Source: Desulfatitalea sp. UBA4791
GTDB lineage: Bacteria; Desulfobacterota; Desulfobacteria; Desulfobacterales; Desulfosarcinaceae
DNA: 47,224 bases
Reading direction: 5' to 3'
Assembly: GCA_002402905.1 (NCBI GenBank)
Contig: DHGT01000102.1
Coordinates: 1-47,224 of the forward strand
Position 1 is the first letter of the stretch; each line of letters starts with the position of its first letter. Shown here piece after piece: positions 15,978 to 23,065 of the stretch. A model generated the notes under the pieces. That model was not told the DNA's origin. It was given only the letters and a program-made list of their open reading frames with translations, and made no database searches. The position numbers were made by a program, and so were the translations under genes.

Positions 15978-16715
15978 TCAGGTCGGGCTTTCTTGTCCCG
16001 GCCGCCGTTTTCCAGCCACTTGCGCCAATAAGCGCCGGGTTTCAGTAGCGGTCAAATACCGCCAGGCCCCTTCGGGCAGATTCCCCAGGTGAATGTGTGC
16101 CATTCGGATCCGTTTCAGCCGCTTGACCTGGTAGCCGAGCTGCTTGACCATCCTGCGGATCTGGCGGTTGCGACCTTCCAGCAGGACGATGCGGAAACGG
16201 CGTCCGGCCAGGCGCCGGACCCTGGCCGGGCGGGTCATACTGCCCAGAATGGGCAGCCCTTCGGACAGCTGTTTCAAATCCCCGTCGTCGATGGGGCGAT
16301 CCACCGTCACTTCATATTCTTTTTCGTGGTCGAACGAAGGGTGGGACAACCGGTGGTGCAGGCGACCGTCATTGGTCAACAGCAAGAGTCCCGTGGAGTC
16401 CTTGTCGAGACGCCCCACCGGATAGATGCGCTCTTTGATATCGATGAGATCGAGGACCAGTCGCTGACCGGGGTGGTCGCAGCTGGTCACATACCCCCTG
16501 GGTTTGTGCAAGGCCACATAAATCTTCTGCAACTGCGCCTGGACCGGCTGTCCGTCGACCTCGACCCGATCCTTGTCCGGGTCGACCTTGGTGCCCAGGG
16601 TGGTCACCACCGCGCCGTTGACCCGCACCTTGCCGGCCCGGATAAGATTCTCGCCGTGACGCCGTGAGCAAACCCCGGCGTCGGAGAGCCATTTTTGCAA
16701 TCGCATGACACCCAT
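15978..16715 (-). CDS. rluB: 23S rRNA pseudouridine synthase RluB/RsuA family
   Basis: A 245-residue protein with an N-terminal S4 RNA-binding domain (MRLQKWLSDAGVCSRRHGE) and a catalytic domain with GRLDKDSTGLLLLTNDG, where Asp104 is the nucleophile. The LLEGRNRQIRRM motif is also present. It probably converts U2605 (E. coli numbering) of 23S rRNA to pseudouridine. Met1 (16715) and Met4 (16706) are both possible starts. It begins 6 bp after argJ ends, so the two form an operon. Confidence 0.9.
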   Translation of the reverse strand: MGVMRLQKWLSDAGVCSRRHGENLIRAGKVRVNGAVVTTLGTKVDPDKDRVEVDGQPVQAQLQKIYVALHKPRGYVTSCDHPGQRLVLDLIDIKERIYPVGRLDKDSTGLLLLTNDGRLHHRLSHPSFDHEKEYEVTVDRPIDDGDLKQLSEGLPILGSMTRPARVRRLAGRRFRIVLLEGRNRQIRRMVKQLGYQVKRLKRIRMAHIHLGNLPEGAWRYLTATETRRLLAQVAGKRRPGQESPT

Positions 16716-16721
16716 TGCTTT

Positions 16722-17909
16722 TCAGGACCGATAATCCGCATTGATCTTCACGTAGTCGATGGAAAAATCGCACGTGATGATCGATGCCTGGCCTGCTCCC
16801 AGGTGCAGGTCGATGGTGACCGTGAACTCGGGCTGTTTCATGACCGCGGTGACCTCGTCTTCGCGGGCCTGGCCGCACCCCACCCCTGCCGCGACCATCT
16901 GCACCGTATCGAAGTAAATGTCGACGCGGTCAGGTGCCAGCGCCGCCCCTGCCCTGCCCAGGGCACCCATGATGCGCCCCCAATTGGCATCCTCACCGAA
17001 AAAAGCGGTCTTGACCAGCGGTGAATGGGCCACACAGTCGGCTATCTGCAATGCATCGGCATCCGATGCTGCCCCCTTCACCTGGACATCGACCAGCTTG
17101 GTGACGCCCTCGCCATCTTTGACCAGCCTGCGGGCGATATCCAGCAACATCTCATCGAGCAATCCCTGGAACATCCGCTGCTGGGCCTCGCTCCGGATGT
17201 CGACACCGGACATGCCGTTGGCCATCAGGAGCACCGTATCGTTGGTGCTCGTGTCGCCATCGATGGTGATGCGGTTCAGGGAGCGGTCCACCGCCGGGGC
17301 CAGCATCTGCTTCAGGAGATCGGCCGGGATGTCGGCATCGGTGCAAATGAAACAGAGCATGGTGGCCATGTCGGGCCGGATCATGCCGGCACCCTTGGCC
17401 ACCGCCACGACGGAAAAGCCGCGGCCGTCGATCTCTCCCCGTCGCACCACCAGTTTGGGCACCGTGTCCGTGGTCATGATGGCACGGGCCGCATCTTCGA
17501 AGCCGTCGGGGCGAAGCCCGGCGACCAGGTCCGGCAATGCCGCCTCCACCTTTTCAATGGGCAGGGGCGCGCCGATCACGCCGGTGGAGGCGACGAGCAC
17601 CTGCGCATCGTCCAGCTTCAGTCGAGACGCCACACCCGCTGTCATGGCACGGGCATGCGCCAATCCTTGGGGCCCGGTGCAGCAATTGGCGTTACCGGCA
17701 TTGGCCACGATCGCCCGGGCCACGCCGCCTGCCACCCGTTCTTTGGAAAGCAGCACCGGTGCGGCGGCCACCCGATTACGGGTAAACATGCCGGCCACGG
17801 TGGCCGGCGCCTCTGAATAGATAAGGGCCAAATCACGCCCTTTGTTTTTCTTGATCCCGGCCGCAAGACCGGCCGCTGAAAAACCTTTGCACTGGACTGC
17901 TTCGACCAT
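16722..17909 (-). CDS. argJ: Bifunctional ornithine acetyltransferase / N-acetylglutamate synthase ArgJ
   Basis: A 395-residue arginine-biosynthesis enzyme that transfers acetyl from N-acetylornithine to glutamate. It self-cleaves before a conserved threonine: here in KGAGMIRPDMATML, with Thr183 as N-terminal nucleophile of the beta chain. Other conserved stretches are VANAGNANCCTG, STGVIG and DGDTSTNDT. The start follows AAGGAGG. An intact cleavage site supports an active enzyme; whether it is bifunctional or only recycles acetyl groups cannot be read from sequence. Confidence 0.96.
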   Translation of the reverse strand: MVEAVQCKGFSAAGLAAGIKKNKGRDLALIYSEAPATVAGMFTRNRVAAAPVLLSKERVAGGVARAIVANAGNANCCTGPQGLAHARAMTAGVASRLKLDDAQVLVASTGVIGAPLPIEKVEAALPDLVAGLRPDGFEDAARAIMTTDTVPKLVVRRGEIDGRGFSVVAVAKGAGMIRPDMATMLCFICTDADIPADLLKQMLAPAVDRSLNRITIDGDTSTNDTVLLMANGMSGVDIRSEAQQRMFQGLLDEMLLDIARRLVKDGEGVTKLVDVQVKGAASDADALQIADCVAHSPLVKTAFFGEDANWGRIMGALGRAGAALAPDRVDIYFDTVQMVAAGVGCGQAREDEVTAVMKQPEFTVTIDLHLGAGQASIITCDFSIDYVKINADYRS

Positions 17910-17941
17910 TTTTGGCCTCCTTGTTGCAGACTCGCTTCAAA

Positions 17942-17963
17942 ACGTTCTTTGGACGTTCTTTGG
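17942..17963. repeat. 11-bp tandem duplication upstream of argJ
   Basis: ACGTTCTTTGG occurs twice back to back (17942-17952, 17953-17963), about 35-55 bp upstream of the argJ start. It may be a slippage product or paired regulator half-sites. Confidence 0.6.
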
Positions 17964-18090
17964 CGAAATAATCCCCACCCAAAAGCACTTCATGGGACAA
18001 ATGCCGTCAAATGTCAATTTTCGTTTTGGGTTGCCAAAGCACCCGGATTTAAATAGATAGGGAGACCTTTTGATTCGACCATAGGAAGAG

Positions 18091-18285
18091 ATGGATATGC
18101 GACCCGATACACTGACTTTCAAATGCCCCCAGTGTCATACGGCGATGATCTTTCGGCGGACCTGACGCAAGGTTCGCTGGCACTGCAGGGACTGCGGTAA
18201 AAACTACGAACTGTCCGATTTACTCGATCAGTTGGATGACAAAATGGAAGCGGCGCTGGGCGGTCTGTGGTGCGACCGATTCTGA
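18091..18285 (+). CDS. Dual-CXXC small selenoprotein with in-frame UGA
   Basis: Reading through the TGA at 18163-18165 as selenocysteine gives a 64-residue protein: MDMRPDTLTFKCPQCHTAMI, then FRRT-Sec-RKVRWHCRDCGKNY, an acidic helix LSDLLDQLDDKMEAAL, ending GGLWCDRF before a TGA stop. It has CPQC (12-15) and CRDC zinc-ribbon pairs with Sec25 between them. From memory this matches the small family called dual CXXC motif (seleno)protein, where other members have Cys in the RRTC position. An AGGAAGAG site precedes the ATG; ATG 18097 is an alternative. A hairpin suited to a bacterial SECIS follows the UGA, and selD and selA are in this window. If UGA is read as stop the product would be a useless 24-residue peptide. 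Confidence 0.82.
18182..18198 (+). promoter_or_regulatory. Candidate bacterial SECIS hairpin in the small selenoprotein gene
   Basis: ACTGCAG-GGA-CTGCGGT forms a 7-bp stem (one T-G wobble) with a GGA triloop, starting 16 nt after the in-frame UGA. The stem length and triloop equal those of the hairpin in selD, which starts 13 nt after its UGA. Confidence 0.6.
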
Positions 18286-18300
18286 CCATCCGGCCTGCCC

Positions 18301-18323
18301 TTATTCAGTGTCCGTCCACAAGC
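18301..18323 (+). repeat. Truncated family A repeat before the AEC transporter
   Basis: TTATTCAGTGTCCGTCCACA and the next three bases match the left end of the family A unit (compare 5041-5058), then the match stops. It abuts the transporter start and may have displaced its native ribosome-binding region. Confidence 0.65.
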
Positions 18324-18334
18324 TCCGGGACCCC

Positions 18335-19279
18335 ATGATCATTCAACACCTCTTCCCCGTATTTGCGTTGATTGCGCTGGGCGCCGCCCTCAAGCGCTTC
18401 GGACTGACCAACCCGGACTTCCTGGCGGTGACTGACCGTCTCATCTATTTTATTTTTTTCCCCATCCTGCTCTTCTGGAAAATCGGCGGCGCCGAGCAGG
18501 CTTTCAGTGCCGAGGCGGGCCGCTTTTATCTGGCCGTCATCGGAACGGTGATCTGCATCTATATGGTCAGCACGCTCTATATCCTGATTTTCAAGATCCC
18601 GGCATTCCAAGCCGGCACCTTCTCCCAAAGCTGTTATCGCTTCAACAGCTATGTCGGGCTCGCGGTGATTTACAGCGTTCTCGGCGAACCGGCCGTGGCC
18701 CGCTTCGGCGTCCTGATCGGTCTGGTGATCCCCTTGATCAACGTCTTGTCCGTCACCACCCTGATCTGGTTCTCGGCGGCGCCCGGGCATGTGGGGCAGC
18801 GTCTGCAAAAAACCCTCGTTTCGATCCTGACCAACCCCCTCGTGATCGGCTGTGCGGCCGGATTGCTTTATGCGGCTTGGATCAACCGCTTTCCACTCTT
18901 TATCGAAAACACGTTACGGTTGGGCGCGTCGGTCACGCTGCCGTTGGCCCTGCTCTCCATCGGCGGCAGTCTGACCCCGCAGACGCTCAAGCGCCATTTT
19001 CCCCTCGCGGCCGTCGGCGCCGGATTCAAACTGGTCCTTTTTCCGGCGATCGGCTTTCTCATCCTGCAACTGGCAGGGATCTCCGGCAACGATGTCGTCC
19101 TGGGGGTGATCTTTTTCGCATTGCCCACGTCGACAGCCATCTATGTCCTCTCGGCCCAGTTGAAGAGTGACACCGAACTGGCTTCGGCCACCATCGTGCT
19201 CTCCACGGCACTCTCTTTTTTCACCCTGTCGGCCGTTTTGTGGCTGTTGAAAGCGCAGTCGTTGCTCAATTCCATTTAA
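18335..19279 (+). CDS. AEC-family (auxin efflux carrier-like) transporter
   Basis: A 314-residue inner-membrane protein with about ten hydrophobic segments in two five-helix halves, for example LFPVFALIALGAALKRFG, YLAVIGTVICIYMVSTLYIL and NPLVIGCAAGLLYAAW. The N-terminus and the mid-protein LPLALLSIGGSL and final ALPTSTAIYVLSAQ segments are typical of AEC carriers, which export organic acids or amino acids. The start at 18335 is chosen because MIIQHLFPVFALIALG begins the first helix; upstream in-frame codons run through the repeat and the selenoprotein gene. No good ribosome-binding site is visible. truA begins 9 bp after it. Confidence 0.88.
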   Translation: MIIQHLFPVFALIALGAALKRFGLTNPDFLAVTDRLIYFIFFPILLFWKIGGAEQAFSAEAGRFYLAVIGTVICIYMVSTLYILIFKIPAFQAGTFSQSCYRFNSYVGLAVIYSVLGEPAVARFGVLIGLVIPLINVLSVTTLIWFSAAPGHVGQRLQKTLVSILTNPLVIGCAAGLLYAAWINRFPLFIENTLRLGASVTLPLALLSIGGSLTPQTLKRHFPLAAVGAGFKLVLFPAIGFLILQLAGISGNDVVLGVIFFALPTSTAIYVLSAQLKSDTELASATIVLSTALSFFTLSAVLWLLKAQSLLNSI

Positions 19280-19288
19280 GGTCATGAC

Positions 19289-20032
19289 ATGGCGACAAAA
19301 AACTTCAAACTGGTGATCGAATATGATGGCAGCGCCTATTGCGGATGGCAGCGACAGCCCAACGGACCCACCATCCAGGCCCGCATCGAGGAGGCGCTCG
19401 AACGCATGACCCGCAGTGACATCAAGCTGATCGGTTCGGGCCGCACGGATGCGGGGGTTCACGCCCTGGGCCAATGCGCCCACTTCGCTTGCGACACCGC
19501 CATCGACGCCCAGGCATTCCGGAACGGCCTCAACAGTCTGCTTCCCGACGACATCGTCATCCGATCCTGCGAAGAGGTGCATGCCGGTTTTCACGCCCGC
19601 TTCGATGTCCAATCCAAAACCTATCGCTACCGAATTCTCAACAGCCCTCTGCCGGCGGCAATCGGGCGGCAATATCAATGGTGGATCCGCACGCCGCTCG
19701 ATGTCGCCGCCATGCGCGAAGCGACCGGCTACCTCGTCGGAGAAAAGGATTTCAAGGCCTTCGAAGCCGCCGGCAGTCCGCGTGCCCATACGATCCGCCA
19801 CGTCATGCGCGCCGAAATTCGAATGGAGGACGAATCCCATCTACTCTTTGAAATCCGGGCACAGGGTTTTTTGCGCTATATGGTCCGCAACATCACCGGC
19901 ACCCTTGTCCAGGTGGGCAAGGGCCGAATGGCACCCCACGAAGTTGCCGTGATCCTGGACGCCCGCGACCGCGCACAGGCGGGTATGACCGCACCGGCCC
20001 ACGGATTATGCCTGGTCGAAGTGTTCTACTGA
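19289..20032 (+). CDS. truA: tRNA pseudouridine(38-40) synthase TruA
   Basis: A 247-residue enzyme that isomerises U38-U40 in the anticodon arm of tRNAs. The catalytic aspartate is Asp54 in GSGRTDAGVHALGQ. Other family segments are IEYDGSAYCGWQRQ, the FHARFDVQSKTYRYRI strand and FLRYMVRNITGTLVQVG. Length is normal. AAGG lies 8 nt upstream of the ATG. Confidence 0.96.
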   Translation: MATKNFKLVIEYDGSAYCGWQRQPNGPTIQARIEEALERMTRSDIKLIGSGRTDAGVHALGQCAHFACDTAIDAQAFRNGLNSLLPDDIVIRSCEEVHAGFHARFDVQSKTYRYRILNSPLPAAIGRQYQWWIRTPLDVAAMREATGYLVGEKDFKAFEAAGSPRAHTIRHVMRAEIRMEDESHLLFEIRAQGFLRYMVRNITGTLVQVGKGRMAPHEVAVILDARDRAQAGMTAPAHGLCLVEVFY

Positions 20033-20041
20033 TCCATTTGC

Positions 20042-20162
20042 TTGCACTCGTTCTCGTTCTCGTACTCGTACTCGTACTCGAGAGTTTCCCCTGCCTATGT
20101 AAACGATTCCAGTATGGATCGAGTACACGTACCGCTACGCTGAAGTACGTGTACGAGTGCAA
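20042..20162. repeat. Hexanucleotide array within a nested inverted repeat
   Basis: TTGCACTCGT (20042-20051) and ACGAGTGCAA (20153-20162) are exact inverted repeats bounding about 120 bp. Inside the left side is a short array of CTCGTT/CTCGTA units (20047-20080). Near the right side is a second perfect hairpin, GTACACGTAC (20123-20132) with GTACGTGTAC (20145-20154). The element follows truA. The rest of the gap up to 20475 holds no gene I can support. Confidence 0.7.
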
Positions 20163-20475
20163 TAGAAGCCAATTCCATGGGCTGTCTGGGGCGAAATATA
20201 TGTCAGCTTATTTATGCCTGCGACCCCTAAGCATGCATAAAGATATAAACCCAGTATCCTTTTTTGCACCCCATTTAGCCAAGCGGAGAAAACACCGAAG
20301 GCGCCCACCTTGTTCCAGACCGGTTTACCAGGTGGCACCCAATTTGCAGAATCCGGGAAAACTATCCCCATGAATGCGCCCTTAACGCTTTCTGGATCAA
20401 GGAACTCATGTTAACCCACAAGCGGCCGATATTGATGAGCGAGGCTCCACATTACCTTTTACGAGGGGATGACGC

Positions 20476-20967
20476 ATGCAGGAAACAACATTTCTGGAAA
20501 ACAATGAAACCATGATGGAGAACCTGAAAAATATTCCGGTCATGGAGAAATTTGACGATCAGGAACTGAACAGATTGCTGGAGATGAGCAAAATTCGAAA
20601 ATACAAGGCCGGGGAATGTATCGTAGAAGAGGGGCTCTCCGATACCTGGCTCTATTTTTTGATGTACGGCCGGATCAAAATCACCAAACAGGGCAAAGAA
20701 ATTGCCCTTCTATCGCGTAGAGGAGAGGTTTTTGGTGAAATGGGCGCTCTGGACAGCTCCCGGCGCTCGGCCTCAGCCCATGCAGTGACCGACACCGTCT
20801 GCCTGGCCACGGACATTTTCTATCTCGAAAAATTGACCGGCAACGAAAAGTTGGCTTTCGGCTATGTGTTCTATCGGTTGATGTCGGAAATCCTCTCCCG
20901 TCGCCTGCGTCAAACCACCGAGGCGTTCATCCAGGCCAAAGGCCGCATCAATCTGAAGTTCTGGTAA
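20476..20967 (+). CDS. Cyclic nucleotide-binding domain protein
   Basis: A 163-residue stand-alone cNMP-binding domain: the CRP-like beta roll spans about residues 20-125, with YKAGECIVEEGLSDTWLYFLMYG and the phosphate-binding-cassette region GEVFGEMGALDSSRRSASAHA. The C-terminal helices (FYRLMSEILSRRLRQTTEAF) resemble the CRP dimer helix, but no DNA-binding domain follows. It may therefore signal by protein contact rather than as a transcription factor. A GAGGGG site precedes the ATG. A hairpin without U tract (20976-21001) lies in the convergent gap after it. Confidence 0.88.
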   Translation: MQETTFLENNETMMENLKNIPVMEKFDDQELNRLLEMSKIRKYKAGECIVEEGLSDTWLYFLMYGRIKITKQGKEIALLSRRGEVFGEMGALDSSRRSASAHAVTDTVCLATDIFYLEKLTGNEKLAFGYVFYRLMSEILSRRLRQTTEAFIQAKGRINLKFW

Positions 20968-20975
20968 CTGTCAAA

Positions 20976-21001
20976 CCGGCCGCCTTCGGCCAGGCGACCG
21001 G
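20976..21001. terminator. Hairpin between convergent genes
   Basis: CCGGCCGCC (20976-20984) pairs with GGCGACCGG (20993-21001) at 8 of 9 positions. There is no T run on either side, so it is a hairpin barrier between convergent transcripts rather than a clear intrinsic terminator. Confidence 0.45.
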
Positions 21002-21007
21002 CTGGTA

Positions 21008-22321
21008 TCACGCCGTTTCCAGGTCACGAACACCTTGCAAAACGGTATCGAACAATTCCTGGATCTGCTCTTCGTCCACACAGGAAAATGCCACCCGCAA
21101 ATCATACTTGCCCAAAGCGATGAGTCCCACCCCGTACCGATCCAGCAGGTGCACCCGCAACGGTTCGGCCTCGACCGTTTTCAACTTGAGGCACATAAAA
21201 TAACCTGAATTAAAAGGATAAACCGACCAGGCCGATGCGTACCGATCATCGGCCAATACCGCTTTGACCCTTAAGGCACGCGCCTTGAGGATTTCGAACT
21301 TTTCAACCATTTCGCCCTGGATTCGCGGGTCTTGCATGGCCTTGAGCAACAACGTCTGGCCCAAATGAGACGCATTGGAAATATTGCCGCGCACGCATCC
21401 GGCCGTTTTACGCTCCAGGGCGTCATAGACGGGCAGTGGGTCACCGCTGCAGGAGAGGCCATATGTGATGAACCCGATGCGCAACCCCCACACGAAATAC
21501 TCTTTGGTGGCACCGTCCAGTTTCACTGCCAGAAGGTTCGCGTGTCGACCGCACAACTTGGCGAAGAGGGATTCTTTCTGGATCTGATCGTCATAAAACA
21601 AGCCGAAATAGGCATCATCTAGTACCACCAGCAATCGGGTCCCGTTGGCCGCGGCCCGGGCAAGGATCTCCGCAATGCCATCAGATTCCGCCTCTGTGAC
21701 GGTGTATCCCGTTGGATTTTGAGGAAAATTCAGCAAAACGAAGATCTTCTCATGCGTCTTGGATTCTTTGGCGATGGCCGCTTCAAAGGCGGTCAAGTTG
21801 AAACCGCCGTTTTCGTCAAAAAGTGCGTAATGGCTCAACCGCGCGCCCTTGCGCACGCCGAAGATCATGTTGTAATTGCCCCACATCATGTCGGGCAGCA
21901 AAATCACATCTCCCGGATCGACCCAGACGTCCGCAAACGTACTGATCGCATGGGTGATGCCACAGGTGACCACCGGCAAACTGATCTTCCGGTCGGCCAG
22001 CGTCGGATTTTTACGGCGCAAATCCTCCTGCCAGCGCTTGCGCAATGCCGGCAGTCCAAAGGAAGGCGCATAGGTGAGCGCTTCGCTCGGCGCAATGCCG
22101 TCCAGCGGATCCATGATGCTCCGGAAGCACATGGTGTGACCGGATTCTTTGGCGATTCCGATCGTCGCGTTGATTCGATGCGCCTTTTCCTTTGCCTCTG
22201 CGCTCTGGCTCAGGATGCCTTTGGGGAAAAACAGCTGTCGGCCCACATTGGACAGCATTTTCCAGACGGGGGTGCTGTCCTGTCGAATGATCTGATTGAG
22301 TTCCTCGGCAAGCGGATTCAT
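21008..22321 (-). CDS. PLP-dependent class I/II aminotransferase
   Basis: A 437-residue fold-type I aminotransferase. Conserved elements are YAPSFGLPALRKRW, VVTCGITHAISTFADVWVDPGD, LNFPQNPTGYTVTEAE (PLP/substrate Asn), LLVVLDDAYFGLFYDD (pyridine-nitrogen Asp), DGATKEYFVWGLRIGF (Schiff-base Lys then Arg), and LRVAFSCVDEE near the end (carboxylate-binding Arg). The start at 22321 follows GGGAG; the upstream open frame runs through the terminator hairpin of the next gene and is not coding. Substrate uncertain; amino-acid transamination is likely. Confidence 0.9.
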   Translation of the reverse strand: MNPLAEELNQIIRQDSTPVWKMLSNVGRQLFFPKGILSQSAEAKEKAHRINATIGIAKESGHTMCFRSIMDPLDGIAPSEALTYAPSFGLPALRKRWQEDLRRKNPTLADRKISLPVVTCGITHAISTFADVWVDPGDVILLPDMMWGNYNMIFGVRKGARLSHYALFDENGGFNLTAFEAAIAKESKTHEKIFVLLNFPQNPTGYTVTEAESDGIAEILARAAANGTRLLVVLDDAYFGLFYDDQIQKESLFAKLCGRHANLLAVKLDGATKEYFVWGLRIGFITYGLSCSGDPLPVYDALERKTAGCVRGNISNASHLGQTLLLKAMQDPRIQGEMVEKFEILKARALRVKAVLADDRYASAWSVYPFNSGYFMCLKLKTVEAEPLRVHLLDRYGVGLIALGKYDLRVAFSCVDEEQIQELFDTVLQGVRDLETA

Positions 22322-22354
22322 CTTACGGCTACTCCCGGTGTTCCGTTGGTCAAT

Positions 22355-22385
22355 AAAAAACCCCGCCCAATGCCTCAGGGCGGGG
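22355..22385 (-). terminator. Intrinsic terminator of the PxxKW gene
   Basis: On the minus strand, CCCCGCCC (22378-22385) pairs with GGGCGGGG (22361-22368) and is followed by six T. It lies 26 bp after the PxxKW gene and insulates it from the aminotransferase gene. Confidence 0.93.
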
Positions 22386-22410
22386 TCAATGCATTGCGCG
22401 CCTGAGGACA

Positions 22411-22689
22411 TTAGCGGCTTGCGCGCTTGGATGCTTTCAGCGGATTGACTTTCGCTTTGGCGGTCACAACGGTGTTGGTCACATGGGTGGCCAGGTTGCA
22501 ATTGCCTCTTTTCCACTTAAGGGCCGGCTCCGGGCACGCCGTACAGTACCAGCCGGTGCTCAGCTGGACAGCGCGGCTGCAACCCTGGCAGGCCTCCACG
22601 ATTTCATAACAATGCCCGCCGTTGTAACCGCACCCCTTGGCAGTCATGAAGGCACACTCGGAACCCTTACGGATGGTTTCACAAATCAT
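22411..22689 (-). CDS. PxxKW family cysteine-rich protein
   Basis: A 92-residue protein with nine cysteines in the first 64 residues (3, 12, 20, 27, 34, 37, 49, 52, 64), including CQGC and CTAC pairs, and the defining P55-A-L-K-W59 motif. The C-terminal 28 residues are basic and low in structure. The family is found mainly in deltaproteobacteria; its function is unknown, and the cysteines could bind zinc or an iron-sulfur cluster. An AGGTGA site before the ATG at 22689 fixes the start. It is monocistronic, with a promoter and leader terminator upstream. Confidence 0.9.
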   Translation of the reverse strand: MICETIRKGSECAFMTAKGCGYNGGHCYEIVEACQGCSRAVQLSTGWYCTACPEPALKWKRGNCNLATHVTNTVVTAKAKVNPLKASKRASR

Positions 22690-22727
22690 TACAATCACCT
22701 CGTTTATACGAAATTTAAACAAAAAAA

Positions 22728-22806
22728 AGCCGGATAAGCGCTCATCCGGCTATTTTTCCAGAATTACGTCCGGTTGCCGTATAGTCAAGGCCGGCAACCT
22801 TGTCAA
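22728..22806 (-). promoter_or_regulatory. Promoter, operator-like palindrome and leader terminator of the PxxKW gene
   Basis: On the minus strand, TTGACA (22801-22806) and TATACG (22778-22783) are separated by exactly 17 nt. The inverted repeat GGTTGCCG/CGGCAACC (arms 22792-22799 and 22772-22779) fills that spacer and touches the -10, a repressor-like arrangement. About 20-45 nt further on is a complete terminator, AGCCGGAT-N8-ATCCGGCT followed by eight T (22721-22751), still upstream of the start codon. This would allow transcription attenuation; alternatively the terminator ends transcripts of the lost MscS gene. Confidence 0.55.
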
Positions 22807-22825
22807 GCAATATTTTAGCTTCGAT

Positions 22826-22923
22826 TCATTGGTTTCCAACCCCTGGATCAGCAGCCCATGACTGTGCTTCATGCTTGTAAAGATGCACACCCTGCTGAGG
22901 AAAGGGAATACTGACGCCGCTGA
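22826..22923 (-). pseudogene. C-terminal relic of an MscS-type mechanosensitive channel gene
   Basis: The minus strand encodes GVSIPFPQQGVHLYKHEAQS and a few more residues before a TGA at 22826-22828. This is the characteristic end of MscS channels (I-x-I-P-F-P-Q-x-D-V-H-L). There is no start and nothing upstream resembles the rest of the channel: the reading frame breaks exactly at the family B repeat at 22924. About 32 codons remain. Confidence 0.55.
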
Positions 22924-22967
22924 CAGCGATTCTAACTGAATGCTATTCATTAAACCCGGCGTGGGTG
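22924..22967. repeat. Family B dispersed repeat, copy 2
   Basis: Identical over all 44 nt to 11833-11876. It lies between the MscS relic and kdsD, about 100 bp before the kdsD start. Confidence 0.85.
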
Positions 22968-23065
22968 AACCACATTCAGGTAAAATTGACGGGCCGCTGA
23001 GTTTACCAGGCCGGCATTGCAAAAAAGGTGATGTTGTTGTACACCCGGCTTGCCGAAGGACAAAT

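Noticed and set aside
18091..18165. The interrupted zinc-ribbon gene considered as a pseudogene
   Set aside because: Only one in-frame stop, exactly where a Cys is expected, with good cysteine motifs after it, a SECIS-like hairpin and selA/selD in the same window; Sec decoding is the better explanation.
18236..18334. Upstream ATG extension of the AEC transporter
   Set aside because: It overlaps the selenoprotein gene, runs through the repeat and adds a polar stretch before the first membrane helix.
20041..20080. CTCGTA units considered as a CRISPR or direct-repeat array
   Set aside because: Units are 6 bp and contiguous, with no spacers and no cas genes; it is simple-sequence DNA.
22322..22516. 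65-residue N-terminal extension of the aminotransferase
   Set aside because: It would be translated through the terminator hairpin and overlap the PxxKW gene; ATG 22321 has a Shine-Dalgarno sequence.
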